Below are positions 45,436 through 59,388 of a DNA stretch of 64,000 bases, one piece after another; position 1 is the stretch's first letter; each line of letters starts with the position of its first letter. The DNA is from an uncultured Paracoccaceae bacterium. Lineage in GTDB: Bacteria; Pseudomonadota; Alphaproteobacteria; Rhodobacterales; Rhodobacteraceae. Location of the stretch: contig CANNFA010000006.1 in assembly GCA_947503765.1 (NCBI GenBank), positions 124,001-188,000 on the forward strand. Reading direction: 5' to 3'. The position numbers and the translations under genes were made by a program. The notes below the pieces were generated by a model that saw nothing but the letters and a program-made list of their open reading frames with translations, made no database searches and was not told where the DNA came from.

Positions 45436-45708
45436 ATGTATCTGCAAAAGGTTGACGGGCCGCGCACCGTCACATTACCCGACGGCACGGTGATGAGCCG
45501 CGCCGACCTGCCGGCGCCGGACACGCGGCGCTGGGTGGCCAGCCGCAAGGCCGCGGTGGTGCGCGGCGTCGCCGCCGGGCTGATCTCGCGCGAGGAGGCG
45601 CGCGATCTCTACGGGCTGTCGGACGACGAGCTTGACGCCTGGGCGATGGCCGTCGAACGCCACGGCGAGGCGGCGCTGAAGGCGACCGCGCTGCAGAAGT
45701 ATCGCTGA
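45436..45708 (+). CDS. sciP: SciP-type CtrA inhibitor (DUF1153)
   Basis: A 90-aa helix-turn-helix protein. The LPDGTVMSRADLPAPDTRRW start, VASRKAAVVRGVAAGLISRE and LYGLSDDELDAWAMAVERHG segments match the DUF1153/SciP family, in which the protein binds CtrA and blocks its activation of transcription in Caulobacter. A GAGGGGGAC site precedes ATG. It lies 284 bp upstream of ctrA, placing regulator and antagonist together. A single TTAA (in ACCTTAAGC, about 45380) lies upstream, but no full CtrA box. Confidence 0.88.
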   Translation: MYLQKVDGPRTVTLPDGTVMSRADLPAPDTRRWVASRKAAVVRGVAAGLISREEARDLYGLSDDELDAWAMAVERHGEAALKATALQKYR

Positions 45709-45992
45709 GCGCCCGGCGCGATCCCGCGAAACGTGTGTTGCAGCGGCTTCCGGTGTCGGTTGGCCCCGTCCGGCCGGGGCAATCATGTATAAAAATGACA
45801 CTTTTTCGGCGACCCGATTCGACGCGAATCTCCGGCATCCGGCAAGTTTCTGCTTGCCCGGTTCGTTGAAATACAGGTATTTATTTCCTGTTAGCGGCCG
45901 GTGCGGCAAATTTCCGCCGATCTGGTAACCGGTGATTAACCTTTCTTGGTCAGGGTCGCCGTATCGGTAAGGTTGAAAGTGGAGAACCCGGC
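45709..45992 (+). promoter_or_regulatory. 284-bp ctrA upstream region with small palindromes
   Basis: The region between sciP and ctrA is AT-richer than its surroundings. It contains AAATAC-AG-GTATTT (45869-45882), GGCAAG/CTTGCC around 45841-45858, and GGTAACC next to a GATTAACC half-site near 45925-45943. A complete TTAA-N7-TTAA box is not present. No additional gene is seen. Confidence 0.45.
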
Positions 45993-51146
<5,154 letters not shown>

Positions 51147-51163
51147 CCGCCCGCTGCCGTTTT

Positions 51164-51188
51164 GTTCACGAATGTTCTTAAAAAGTTC
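51164..51188 (+). promoter_or_regulatory. LexA box (GTTC-N7-GTTC), with a third GTTC upstream
   Basis: GTTC occurs at 51164-51167, 51174-51177 and 51185-51188. The last two are separated by exactly seven bases (TTAAAAA), giving the canonical alphaproteobacterial LexA site GTTC-N7-GTTC. It lies 28 bases after the recG stop and 55 bases before the 40-codon ORF, within a short AT-rich stretch suited to a promoter. Confidence 0.8.
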
Positions 51189-51242
51189 TTTACATATTGT
51201 CGGAAATTTGAGAACAAAGTGGCAACAAGAGGGAACATCGAC

Positions 51243-51365
51243 ATGCTGTCCGACATCAAGGCCATCTTCGCCCGCTCTTCCGCAACGATCCTGCAGGATG
51301 CCGCCGGCGCTGCCGCGCTGGTGCTGATGCTGGTGGTGGCGCTGAACCTGTCCGCCCCGATCTGA
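51243..51365 (+). CDS. SOS-controlled 40-aa single-pass membrane peptide
   Basis: The frame MLSDIKAIFARSSATILQDA followed by AGAAALVLMLVVALNLSAPI gives an amphipathic N-terminal helix (1-20) and one membrane segment (about 19-38). AGAGGGAACATCGAC before ATG can serve as ribosome site. A longer frame to 51162 is open but would overlap the LexA box and add an unusual basic leader. The perfect LexA box upstream and strong terminator downstream define a dedicated damage-induced transcript. Size and topology recall SidA, the 29-aa SOS division inhibitor of Caulobacter, but I see no sequence match I can claim. Confidence 0.65.
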   Translation: MLSDIKAIFARSSATILQDAAGAAALVLMLVVALNLSAPI

Positions 51366-51473
51366 GGAAACCCGTTCCGACCTGCCTGCGTTCTGTCATT
51401 CCGCCGGCTTGCGCATCTGTCCCCACAGACCCCGCGCGGCCAACTGCCTGACCGGATCGAACAGACGCCCCTG

Positions 51474-51512
51474 ACCGCCGCCTCCTCGTCCCGGGAGCGC
51501 GGCGGTTTTTTT
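51474..51512 (+). terminator. Intrinsic terminator of the SOS-peptide transcript
   Basis: ACCGCCGC (51474-51481) pairs with GCGGCGGT (51499-51506), with an inner CTCC/GGAG extension, and is followed by a run of seven T. It lies 109 bases after the 40-codon ORF; the sequence between holds no other gene. Confidence 0.85.
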
Positions 51513-51543
51513 GTCTCTGGCGTCGGGAAGGTCGGCCCGCGGC

Positions 51544-51993
51544 TCAGGCGCAGGCGGATTTTTCGGCCTCGGCAAAGGCTTCGGACGCGGCCTCGATCGC
51601 CAGCAGGATCGACGCGTGGCGGTTGCGGAAATCGCGCGCGGGCAGCAGTACCTCGAGCCCGTCGAACGGCGCATCGGGCACCGGGCCGCCGGATTTGAGC
51701 ATCGCGCGCAACTGGTCGCGCGCGGTTTCCACCTGGGCGCGGGTGCAGCCGACGATATTCGCGCCGACGATCGCCGAGGACGCCTGGCCAAGCGCGCAGG
51801 CCTTCACGTCCTGCGCGTAATCGGTCACGCGCCCGTCTTCGGTGCACAGGTCGACCGTCACGGTCGATCCGCACAGCGGCGAGCGTTTCTTGACCGTCGC
51901 CTGCGGCGCGTTCAGCCGGCCGGTGCGCGGGATGTCTGCGGCCAGCTCCAGGATGCGGCCGGAATACAGGTTGATGAGGTCGCTGTCGCTCAT
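51544..51993 (-). CDS. Iron-sulfur cluster scaffold protein, IscU/SufU type
   Basis: A 149-aa NifU N-terminal-type scaffold. The ligand cysteines are in SPLCGSTVTVDL, KACALGQASSAIV and the middle NIVGCTRAQVE region, as in SufU/IscU-like proteins. Length is right. The start at 51993 follows GGGGAAAGCC; an extension to 52095 would run into the hisI region and is rejected. It is divergent from hisI across 65 bases. Confidence 0.85.
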   Translation of the reverse strand: MSDSDLINLYSGRILELAADIPRTGRLNAPQATVKKRSPLCGSTVTVDLCTEDGRVTDYAQDVKACALGQASSAIVGANIVGCTRAQVETARDQLRAMLKSGGPVPDAPFDGLEVLLPARDFRNRHASILLAIEAASEAFAEAEKSACA

Positions 51994-52058
51994 GGCTTTC
52001 CCCGGTGTCTCGATTTCCCTACATAGGGCGCGGGCCGGGATGAGGGAAGGACTTGTTG

Positions 52059-52412
52059 ATGACGTTCGATGCGGACAGCCTGAAATTCGACGCAAGCGGT
52101 TTGCTGCCCGTCATCGCGCAGGAGGCGGAGACGGGCGAAGTCCTGATGCTCGCCTGGATGAATGCCGAGGCGGTGCGCCGCACGCTGGACACCGGCCGCG
52201 TCACCTATTGGTCGCGCTCGCGGCAGGAATACTGGGTCAAGGGCGAGACCAGCGGCAATGTGCAGCACCTGCTGGAGTTGCGCCTGGATTGCGACCGCGA
52301 CTGCCTGCTGGTGCGGGTGCGGCAGACCGGCCCGGCCTGCCATACCGGGCGGCGCAGCTGTTTCTACACCGCGATTCGGAACGGCGAGGAGGTTGAGCTT
52401 CTGGCCCTGTAG
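52059..52412 (+). CDS. hisI: Phosphoribosyl-AMP cyclohydrolase
   Basis: A 117-aa enzyme opening the purine ring of phosphoribosyl-AMP in histidine biosynthesis. It has [38 protein letters not shown], the metal site in [12 protein letters not shown] and the terminal [14 protein letters not shown]. Stand-alone HisI without a HisE domain is normal in alphaproteobacteria. The ATG at 52059 is eight bases from GAGGGAAGGA; two TTG codons just upstream are possible but less likely. Confidence 0.95.
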   Translation: MTFDADSLKFDASGLLPVIAQEAETGEVLMLAWMNAEAVRRTLDTGRVTYWSRSRQEYWVKGETSGNVQHLLELRLDCDRDCLLVRVRQTGPACHTGRRSCFYTAIRNGEEVELLAL

Positions 52413-52417
52413 CGCGG

Positions 52418-53266
52418 CTACAGCCCGACCATGTCGCGGATCGCGGCGGGGCCGAGCCCCTCGGCCCGAAAGGCGCACAGGGCGCGGGCATCGTCGCGCT
52501 TGGCCAGCCGCTTGCCATCCGCGTCGCGCACGAGATCGTGATGGTGATAGGCCGGCACCGGCAGGCCCAGCAGCGCCTGCAGCAGGACATGCACCTGCGT
52601 CGCCTCGAACAGGTCGGCGCCGCGCACCACCTCGGTGATGCCCTGCGCGGCATCGTCCACCACCACCGACAGATGATAGGACGTGCCCATCGCGCGGCGC
52701 GCCAGCACCGCGTCGCCGACCCCGCCGATCAGCGCGGCGGCGTCAAGCGCGTGGCGGCCGGGATGGATCGGGCCGGTTTCCTCGAACGAGGGCAGCTGCC
52801 CGAGATGCGCCGCCGCGCGCGCCATGTCGAGCCGGATCGAATCGTCCGGCCCCGCCTGCGCCATCGGACGGCCGCGGCAGGTGCCCGGATAGACCGGGCC
52901 GTCGGGGCCGATCGCCGGCGCGCCTTCCTGCGGGGCGGACAGGACGGCGCGGATGTCGCCCCGTGAACAGCGGCACGGATAGCACAGACCCATCGCCGCC
53001 AGCCGGTCCAGCGCGGCGCGGTAGGCGTCCATCCGCTCCGATTGGCGCATCGGCGGGCGCGGCCAGTCGAGGCCGAGCCAGCGCAGATCGGTCTCGATGA
53101 GCGCCTCGAATTCGGGGCGCGACCGGTCGCGGTCGATATCCTCGATCCGCAGCAGAAAGCGTCCGCCGCGCGCCTGCACCCGGTCCCACGCGGTCAGCGC
53201 GGAAAAGGCGTGGCCCAGATGCAGCGGGCCGGTCGGCGACGGGGCAAAGCGGGTGGTGTAGCGCAT
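52418..53266 (-). CDS. gluQ: Glutamyl-Q tRNA(Asp) synthetase
   Basis: A 282-aa truncated glutamyl-tRNA synthetase paralogue (GluQ-RS) that attaches glutamate to queuosine in tRNA-Asp. RFAPSPTGPLHLGHAFSALT is the class I HIGH motif; zinc ligands appear in CYPCRCSRGDI; KRLAKRDDA is the KMSKS equivalent; the anticodon-binding domain of full GluRS is absent. I start at 53266 (MRYTTRFAPSPTG). An ATG at 53287 is also in frame but lies in a strong hairpin. Downstream of the methyltransferase gene on the same strand. Confidence 0.9.
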   Translation of the reverse strand: MRYTTRFAPSPTGPLHLGHAFSALTAWDRVQARGGRFLLRIEDIDRDRSRPEFEALIETDLRWLGLDWPRPPMRQSERMDAYRAALDRLAAMGLCYPCRCSRGDIRAVLSAPQEGAPAIGPDGPVYPGTCRGRPMAQAGPDDSIRLDMARAAAHLGQLPSFEETGPIHPGRHALDAAALIGGVGDAVLARRAMGTSYHLSVVVDDAAQGITEVVRGADLFEATQVHVLLQALLGLPVPAYHHHDLVRDADGKRLAKRDDARALCAFRAEGLGPAAIRDMVGL

Positions 53267-53281
53267 GTCGCGTTCAATCGA

Positions 53282-53305
53282 ATTCATCCGCCAAGGCGGA
53301 TGAAT
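53282..53305. repeat. 24-bp near-perfect inverted repeat before gluQ
   Basis: ATTCATCCGCC (53282-53292) and GGCGGATGAAT (53295-53305) are exact reverse complements separated by AA. The site lies in the 72-bp gap between the methyltransferase stop and the gluQ start. With no T-run it is a candidate protein-binding site or a leader hairpin that would sequester the upstream in-frame ATG at 53287. Confidence 0.65.
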
Positions 53306-53338
53306 GTACGACTCCGAAAGACCGCGACACGCTGTCGC

Positions 53339-53962
53339 TCACGCTTTCTCGATGACGTAGACCGTCGCGTTCAGTCCGATCGCCGGCAGGTGCGGCCCGT
53401 GTTCCTGAAACAGGATCTGCACAATCCCGTCCTCGACCGCGCGGCGCAGGCGGCCTTCGTATTCGGGATCGTCCAGCGCGTGGTCGTTGAAGCTGAAGGC
53501 CAGCAGGCCGCCGGGGGCCAGATTGTCCAGCAGCAGATCAAGCGTTTCTGGCGGCGCGGCGCCGCTGCCGATCACACCGGCGGCGGTGATGGCGGCATAG
53601 TCGCCCGGATCGAACGGCAGGTCGGACCCGGCATGAACCTGCCACAGATCGCGGTAGACGCCCTTGGCACGCGCCTCGGCCAGCATGTCGGCGGACAGGT
53701 CGGCCCCGTCGATGGCGGTAAAGCCGGATTGGATCAATGCCGCGCCGCAAAGTCCTGTACCGCAACCGAAATCCAGGACCGGCCGGTCGAGGTTCTTGAC
53801 CTGGGCCGCCAATGCGCGCGCCACCCGCAGCGGCGTGGCATAGCCGTTGTCCATGATTTCGGCATCGTAGGTTTCGGCCCATTCGTCATACAGCGCGCGG
53901 GTCTCGGCGGGGGTGCTGAGCGAATAGACCTGTTCGAGGTAGTCTTTGTCTTTGTTTTCCAT
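53339..53962 (-). CDS. Class I SAM-dependent methyltransferase
   Basis: A 207-aa methyltransferase. The N-terminal helix YDEWAETYDAEIMDNGYATP precedes the SAM-binding glycine loop PVLDFGCGTGLCGAAL, the acidic strand end in GADLSADMLAEARAKG and a post-III segment. Similar proteins act on small molecules or proteins; no substrate is evident. The start at 53962 is typical; the open frame continuing upstream is antisense to nothing but overlaps trmFO out of frame. Located between trmFO and gluQ, all minus strand, hinting at but not proving a tRNA link. Confidence 0.85.
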   Translation of the reverse strand: MENKDKDYLEQVYSLSTPAETRALYDEWAETYDAEIMDNGYATPLRVARALAAQVKNLDRPVLDFGCGTGLCGAALIQSGFTAIDGADLSADMLAEARAKGVYRDLWQVHAGSDLPFDPGDYAAITAAGVIGSGAAPPETLDLLLDNLAPGGLLAFSFNDHALDDPEYEGRLRRAVEDGIVQILFQEHGPHLPAIGLNATVYVIEKA

Positions 53963-54036
53963 GCCCCGGAACCTAGTGCGCAACGGCCGCAGGGGGAAGC
54001 GGGGATGCGCAAGTTGCGCGTTTGGCGGGGCGTGGA

Positions 54037-55401
54037 TCAGGCCGGCGCGTGTTCGCTCGCGGCCAGCCAGCCCTGCCACGCCGCCTTGGCGCGGTCGGTA
54101 TAGGCCTTGTAGCGGGCCGGGCGGTTGCGGCGGCCGCCCTTCAGGTCGACCGGGGGGAACAGCCCGAAATTGACGTTCATCGGCTGGAACGTCTTTGCCT
54201 CGGCGCCGCCTGTGATGTGGTGCACCAGCGCGCCCATCGCGGTTTCCGGCGGCGGCGGCGGCAGGGTGCGGCCCGTCAGCTCGGCCGCGGCCAGGCGTCC
54301 CGCCAGCAGCCCCATCGCGGCGGATTCGACATAGCCCTCGACGCCGGTGATCTGTCCGGCAAAGCGGATATTGGGGCGCGAGCGCAGGCGCAGCCCGGCA
54401 TCCAGCAGGGTCGGCGCGTTCAGGAAGGTGTTGCGGTGGATCCCGCCCAGCCGTGCGAAACGCGCCTCCTCCAGCCCCGGAATCATCCGCAGAACAGAGG
54501 TTTGCGCGCCATACTTCATCTTGGTCTGAAAGCCGACGATGTTGTAGAGTGTGCCCAGTGCGTTGTCGCGGCGCAGTTGCACGATGGCGTGGGGTTTGAC
54601 ATCGGGTGCATGCGGATTGGTCAGGCCCACCGGCTTCATCGGGCCGTGGCGCAGGGTCTCGCGGCCGCGCTCGGCCATCACCTCGATCGGCAGGCAGCCG
54701 TCGAAATACTGCGCCGTCTCGCCCTCGTGGAACTCGGTCTTGTCGGCGGCCAGCAGGGCGTCGATGAACGCCTCGTAGGTGGCCTTGTCCATCGGGCAGT
54801 TGAGATAGGCGCGGCGTTCCGCCTCGGTCTCGCCCTTGTCGTAGCGCGACTGGAACCACGCCTTGGACATGTCGATGCTGTCGGCATGGACGATGGGGGC
54901 GATGGCGTCGAAGAAGGCCAGCGCCTCGGCCCCGGTCTCGGCGCGGATCGCCTCGGCCAGCGCGCCCGAGGTCAGCGGCCCGGTGGCGATGATCCAGGTG
55001 CCGGACTCGGGCAGACGGTCGATCTCGGCGGTCTGGACGGTGATGTTGGGATGCGCGCGCAGGGCATCGGTCACGCTTTCCGCGAACGGATCGCGGTCGA
55101 CGGCCAGCGCGCCGCCGGCGGGCAGGCGGTGCGCGTCGGCCATGCGCATGATCAGCCCGTCCGCCGCGCGCATTTCCCAGTGCAGCAGCCCGACCGCGTT
55201 CTGCTCGTCATCGTCCGACCGGAAGGAATTGGAGCAGACCATTTCCGCCAGGTGGCCAGTGCGGTGGGCGAAGGTGCCGACCTCGGGGCGCATTTCGTGC
55301 AGGATCACGCGGATGCCCGCATTGGCGGCCTGCCATGCGGCCTCGGACCCGGCCATGCCGCCGCCGACGATGTTCAGGGTTCTGTCTGTGCGATGTTCCA
55401 T
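54037..55401 (-). CDS. trmFO: Methylenetetrahydrofolate-tRNA (uracil-5)-methyltransferase TrmFO
   Basis: A 454-aa FAD-dependent enzyme forming ribothymidine-54 in tRNA with methylenetetrahydrofolate as carbon donor. The FAD motif [20 protein letters not shown] is at the N-terminus; [40 protein letters not shown] and [20 protein letters not shown] are diagnostic of the Gid/TrmFO family. Length is normal. The first residues MEHRTDRTL fit the family. Separate minus-strand gene upstream of the methyltransferase. Confidence 0.95.
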   Translation of the reverse strand: MEHRTDRTLNIVGGGMAGSEAAWQAANAGIRVILHEMRPEVGTFAHRTGHLAEMVCSNSFRSDDDEQNAVGLLHWEMRAADGLIMRMADAHRLPAGGALAVDRDPFAESVTDALRAHPNITVQTAEIDRLPESGTWIIATGPLTSGALAEAIRAETGAEALAFFDAIAPIVHADSIDMSKAWFQSRYDKGETEAERRAYLNCPMDKATYEAFIDALLAADKTEFHEGETAQYFDGCLPIEVMAERGRETLRHGPMKPVGLTNPHAPDVKPHAIVQLRRDNALGTLYNIVGFQTKMKYGAQTSVLRMIPGLEEARFARLGGIHRNTFLNAPTLLDAGLRLRSRPNIRFAGQITGVEGYVESAAMGLLAGRLAAAELTGRTLPPPPPETAMGALVHHITGGAEAKTFQPMNVNFGLFPPVDLKGGRRNRPARYKAYTDRAKAAWQGWLAASEHAPA

Positions 55402-55450
55402 GCGCGCCGGTCTATCCTGTGCGCCGCGCGATGGGAAGGCGTGGCGGCGG

Positions 55451-55939
55451 TCAGGCGGTGCGGGGCTGGCGTTCGGCGCGGGATCGGCTGTCCGCCGGGG
55501 CGGCGGCAGCGGCGCGGCGCCGGATCCGCAGGCGAAGGCCGGGGCGGCGCGGCTCTGCCGCGGCCAGCAGCAGCAGCGCGGTCAGCAGCAGCATGTCCGC
55601 CGCCAGCACGTCGAAGGCGGCGCCCGCCCCGATCCGCGCCGTGCCGGTGATCAGGACGTAACCCGCAAGGATCAGCGCGGCGGGACGCACGGCCCGGCGC
55701 AGCAGAATCGCCACCGAGGTCAGCAGCAGCAGCAGCGCGGTCAGGTTCTGCGCCGCGACGTCGCCCAGCAGCGCGGCGAACAGGGCCGGGCCGGCCTCGA
55801 CGATCATGATCGCGGCCGAGCTGGCCAGAAAGAACGCGCCGGTCAGGATGCGCGTGATCGACAGCGCGGCCTCCGCGGCGCGGTTGGGGGGCGCGGCATT
55901 CGTGCCCGCCGTTGCGTTCTGCATCATCTGATCCGACAT
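55451..55939 (-). CDS. Four-segment membrane protein of unknown function
   Basis: A 162-aa protein with membrane segments at about 30-49, 63-81, 86-103 and 107-127, a short polar N-terminus and an Arg/Ala-rich cytoplasmic tail (130-162). The size recalls DoxX-like or other four-helix membrane proteins, but I cannot assign it. GGAGGGACAGACCC precedes ATG. It lies between gyrA and trmFO on the same strand, separately spaced. Confidence 0.65.
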   Translation of the reverse strand: MSDQMMQNATAGTNAAPPNRAAEAALSITRILTGAFFLASSAAIMIVEAGPALFAALLGDVAAQNLTALLLLLTSVAILLRRAVRPAALILAGYVLITGTARIGAGAAFDVLAADMLLLTALLLLAAAEPRRPGLRLRIRRRAAAAAPADSRSRAERQPRTA

Positions 55940-56048
55940 GGGTCTGTCCCTCCGCCTGCAACCACAAGGTTAACGACGGGTTTGGCGGCGGAGGGGCCGG
56001 ATTGCGGCGCGCACGCGGCAATTGCGGGGAATTGAACCTGACGTAAGG

Positions 56049-58808
56049 TCAGTCCTCGGCGGGCGTATCCGGGGCATCCGGCAAGTCCGCTTCGCCGTTC
56101 TCCTGGTCGGCGATCCAGGCGACGGACACGACCTCTTCGCCGGGCGCGGTGTTGAACACCTTGACCCCGCCCGCGCCGCGCGAGCGGAACGAGATGTCGT
56201 CCACCGGACAGCGGATCGACTGCCCGCGCGAGGTGACCAGCATGATCTGGTCGTCCATCTCGACCGGGAAGGACGCCACCAGCAGCCCGCCGCGCATCGC
56301 GCGGTCCATCGCCGCCACGCCCTGGCCGCCGCGCCCGCGCACCGGGTAGTCGTGGCTCGACGACAGCTTGCCCGAGCCGCCCGCGGTCAGCGTCAGGATC
56401 AGGTCCTCGGCCGCCGACATTTCCGCGTAGCGTTCCTGCGGCAGGGCGACATCGGCCACCGCCTCGTCATCCTCGTCGGCCTCGGCGTCGTCGGCCATGC
56501 CGGCCACGGCGCGGCGCATCTTCAGATAGGCCGCGCGTTCCTCGGGCGTCGCCTCGAAATGGCGGATTACCGCCATCGACACTACGCTGTCGCCCGCACC
56601 CAGCCGGATGCCGCGCACGCCGGTCGAATCGCGTCCCTTGAACACCCGCACGTCGGTGGTCCGAAAGCGGATCGCGCGGCCCTTGGCGGTGACCAGCATC
56701 ACGTCGTCATCCTCGGTGCAGATGCGCGCGTTCACCAGGCTGACATCCTCGGGCAGCTTCATCGCGATCTTGCCGTTCGACCTGACCGAGGTGAAATCGG
56801 ACAGCGCGTTGCGCCGCACATCGCCCTGCGAGGTGGCGAACACGATCTGAAGATCGTTCCAGTCCTCCTCGGGGACGTCCACGGGCATGATCGCGGCGAT
56901 CGACACGCCGGTCGGGATCGGCAGGATGTTGACGATCGCCTTGCCGCGCGAGGTGCGCCCGCCCGCCGGCAGCCGCCAGGTCTTGAGCTTGTAGGCCATC
57001 CCGTCGGTGGTGAAGACCAGAAGCGGCGTGTGGGTATTCGCCACGAACAGCGTCGTGACCACGTCCTCTTCCTTCAGCCCGCCGCCCGACAGCCCCTTGC
57101 CGCCGCGCTTCTGCTCGCGGAAATCGACCAGCGGGGTGCGCTTGATATAGCCGCCCTGGGTGACGGTGACGACCATGTCCTCGCGCTCGATCAGGTCCTC
57201 GTCTTCCATGTCGCCCGACCAGTCGAGGATCTCGGACCGGCGCGGCACCGCGAACAGCTCGCGCACCTCGTTCAGCTCGGCCGAGATGATGCCCATGATC
57301 CGGTCGCGCGAGCGCAGGATGTCCAGATAATCGCGGATCTTGCCGGCCAGCTCCTGCAATTCGTCGGTGACTTCCTTGACGCCGATCTGGGTCAGGCGTT
57401 GCAGCCGCAGATCGAGAATCGCGCGGGCCTGGGTCTCGGACAGGTTGTAGGTGCCGTCCTCGTTCATCTTGTGCGACGGGTCGTCGATCAGCTGGATGTA
57501 CTCGGCGATGTCGCCGGCCGGCCAACGGCGGGTCATCAGCTTCTCGCGCGCCTCGGCGGCATCGGCAGAGGCGCGGATCGTCGCCACCACCTCGTCCACG
57601 TTCGACACGGCGACGGCCAGACCGCACAGCACATGGCTGCGCTCGCGCGCCTTGCGCAGTTCGAACGCGGTGCGGCGCGCAACAACTTCCTCTCGGAAGG
57701 TAATGAAATGACGCAGGAAATCGCGCAGGGTCAGCTGCTCGGGCCGCCCGCCGTTCAGCGCCAGCATGTTGCAGCCGAACGAGGTCTGCATCGAGGTGAA
57801 GCGGTAAAGCTGGTTCAGCACCACCTCGGGCGTCGCGTCGCGCCGCAACTCGATCACCACGCGCACCCCCACGCGGTCGGATTCGTCCTGCACGCCAGAG
57901 ATGCCGTCGATCTTCTTTTCCCGAGCGAGATCCGCGATCTGCTCGACCATCTTCATCTTGTTGACCTGGTAGGGGACATCATCGACGATGATCGCAAAAC
58001 GGTCCTTGCGGATCTCCTCGACCCGGGTGCGGGCGCGCAGGATGACGCTGCCGCGTCCCTCGAGATACGCCTTGCGCGCGCCGGAGCGGCCAAGGATCTG
58101 CCCGCCGGTGGGGAAATCCGGGGCCGGGACATATTCCATCAGCTGCATCGAATCGAGGTCGGGATTCTCGATCAGCGCCTGGGTGGCGTCGATCACCTCG
58201 CCCAGGTTGTGCGGCGGAATGTTGGTGGCCATGCCGACCGCGATGCCGCCGGCGCCATTGACCAGCATGTTCGGAAAGCGCGCGGGCAGCACCGTCGGCT
58301 CGGTGTCCTTGCCGTCGTAATTGTCCTGGAAATCGACGGTGTCCTTGTCGATATCGGCCAGCAGGAAATTCGCGGCGCGGGCCATCCGCACCTCGGTATA
58401 GCGGAAAGCGGCGGGCGGATCGCCGTCCATCGAGCCGAAATTGCCCTGCCCGTCGAGCAGCGGCAGCGACATCGAGAAATCCTGCGCCATCCGCACCAGC
58501 GCGTCGTAGATCGCGCTGTCGCCATGCGGGTGATACTTGCCCATCGTGTCGGCCACGGGGCGCGACGACTTGCGGTAGGACTTGTCGTGGGTATTGCCCA
58601 CCTCGTTCATCGCATAGAGAATCCGGCGGTGCACCGGTTTCAGCCCGTCGCGCAGATCGGGAATCGCGCGGCTGACGATGACCGACATCGCATAGTCGAG
58701 ATAGGCGGTGCGCATCTCGCTTTCGATGGTGATCGTCGGGCCTGTCGGCTCCGGCCGTTCGGGCGGAAGTTCGCCTTCGGTTTCAGGGGGTTCGGGCGTA
58801 TCGCTCAA
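56049..58808 (-). CDS. gyrA: DNA gyrase subunit A
   Basis: A 919-aa type IIA topoisomerase subunit that breaks and rejoins DNA during negative supercoiling. The catalytic tyrosine is Tyr137 ([11 protein letters not shown]). The quinolone-resistance region [20 protein letters not shown] keeps Ser98 and Asp102, the susceptible residues equivalent to E. coli Ser83 and Asp87. The C-terminal beta-pinwheel starts with the GyrA box QKRGGKG. An acidic region with [15 protein letters not shown] is inserted in the C-terminal part, and the tail is acidic. Slightly longer than E. coli GyrA (875). Confidence 0.96.
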   Translation of the reverse strand: MSDTPEPPETEGELPPERPEPTGPTITIESEMRTAYLDYAMSVIVSRAIPDLRDGLKPVHRRILYAMNEVGNTHDKSYRKSSRPVADTMGKYHPHGDSAIYDALVRMAQDFSMSLPLLDGQGNFGSMDGDPPAAFRYTEVRMARAANFLLADIDKDTVDFQDNYDGKDTEPTVLPARFPNMLVNGAGGIAVGMATNIPPHNLGEVIDATQALIENPDLDSMQLMEYVPAPDFPTGGQILGRSGARKAYLEGRGSVILRARTRVEEIRKDRFAIIVDDVPYQVNKMKMVEQIADLAREKKIDGISGVQDESDRVGVRVVIELRRDATPEVVLNQLYRFTSMQTSFGCNMLALNGGRPEQLTLRDFLRHFITFREEVVARRTAFELRKARERSHVLCGLAVAVSNVDEVVATIRASADAAEAREKLMTRRWPAGDIAEYIQLIDDPSHKMNEDGTYNLSETQARAILDLRLQRLTQIGVKEVTDELQELAGKIRDYLDILRSRDRIMGIISAELNEVRELFAVPRRSEILDWSGDMEDEDLIEREDMVVTVTQGGYIKRTPLVDFREQKRGGKGLSGGGLKEEDVVTTLFVANTHTPLLVFTTDGMAYKLKTWRLPAGGRTSRGKAIVNILPIPTGVSIAAIMPVDVPEEDWNDLQIVFATSQGDVRRNALSDFTSVRSNGKIAMKLPEDVSLVNARICTEDDDVMLVTAKGRAIRFRTTDVRVFKGRDSTGVRGIRLGAGDSVVSMAVIRHFEATPEERAAYLKMRRAVAGMADDAEADEDDEAVADVALPQERYAEMSAAEDLILTLTAGGSGKLSSSHDYPVRGRGGQGVAAMDRAMRGGLLVASFPVEMDDQIMLVTSRGQSIRCPVDDISFRSRGAGGVKVFNTAPGEEVVSVAWIADQENGEADLPDAPDTPAED

Positions 58809-58857
58809 TTGCCTGCGGGCCTTCTGTCGGAGGGGCTACATCTTGTTGCGATGCAGT

Positions 58858-58875
58858 ATAGACCGCGCGGTATAT
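58858..58875. promoter_or_regulatory. Near-palindrome in the gyrA/usg divergent spacer
   Basis: ACCGCGCGGT (58862-58871) is a perfect palindrome, with flanks ATA/TAT extending it to 18 bases with one mismatched pair. TATAGA next to it could act as a promoter element. It lies 50 bases upstream of the gyrA start. Confidence 0.35.
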
Positions 58876-58942
58876 GGGGTACAACCGTGACTTTCCGGCC
58901 CGCAAGCAGCCACGCGGGCAGAGTGCCAACATGTTGTTTTCG

Positions 58943-58957
58943 TTGATTGTTAATCAA
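58943..58957. promoter_or_regulatory. TTGATT-GTT-AATCAA palindrome upstream of usg
   Basis: A perfect 6+3+6 inverted repeat 45 bases upstream of the usg start, in an AT-rich stretch. It resembles the FNR/FnrL box TTGAT-N4-ATCAA but has one extra central base. A dimeric regulator or a promoter-proximal site is plausible. Confidence 0.45.
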
Positions 58958-59001
58958 AGTGCGGCATCATGTCCAAGGCAGGCTGCAAAGGAGGGCGCGC
59001 A

Positions 59002-59283
59002 ATGACCGCGAAGGAGCCGATGACCGAGACCGAGCTGATGCTGAAGGGATACGGGCTGACCACCGCCGAATTCTTCTACCGGATGCCCGATTACCGCAAC
59101 GTGCTGAACACCTATGTCTGGCAGGATTACGACCTTGCGCCGGACCATCCGAAACTGTTCGGCTTCATCGAATTCTGGCAGGAAAGCATCGAGGGGCCGC
59201 TGCACTCGGTGCGGTTCGTGCACCGCAAGATGATCGCGCCCGGCGAATGGCGCAACGTGACGGGCGAATTCACGCTGCACTGA
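59002..59283 (+). CDS. usg: Usg family protein
   Basis: A 93-aa protein of the alphaproteobacterial Usg family, first noted near tryptophan-synthesis genes; biochemical role unknown. ELMLKGYGLTTAEFFYRMPD, YRNVLNTYVWQDYDLAPDHP and the terminal GEWRNVTGEFTLH are the conserved core. The start was set at 59002 because AAAGGAGG is seven bases upstream; earlier ATGs give a poor leader. Divergent from gyrA. Confidence 0.88.
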   Translation: MTAKEPMTETELMLKGYGLTTAEFFYRMPDYRNVLNTYVWQDYDLAPDHPKLFGFIEFWQESIEGPLHSVRFVHRKMIAPGEWRNVTGEFTLH

Positions 59284-59388
59284 GGCACGGGGCCGCCACG
59301 CGCGCGCGCCGACCGGGCGGGCAATATGCCCGCCCGATCCGAGATGTTGCAAGGGGACAGTGACTTGCAGGTCGATCTTCACCTGAGA

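Noticed and set aside
45310-45992. Full CtrA boxes (TTAA-N7-TTAA) upstream of sciP or ctrA
   Set aside because: Only isolated TTAA half-sites are present (near 45380 and 45934).
51162-51242. Longer version of the SOS peptide (67 codons starting at 51162)
   Set aside because: It would begin at the LexA box itself and translate the promoter region; the start at 51243 has a ribosome site and a sensible membrane topology.
56022-58946. A 974-codon plus-strand open frame opposite gyrA
   Set aside because: Gln/His/Arg-rich antisense shadow of a highly conserved gene, with no start signal or domain. GC-rich third positions keep the opposite frame open.
58943-58957. Canonical FNR/FnrL box before usg
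   Set aside because: The half-sites TTGAT/ATCAA are five bases apart instead of four, so I list it only as an unassigned palindrome.
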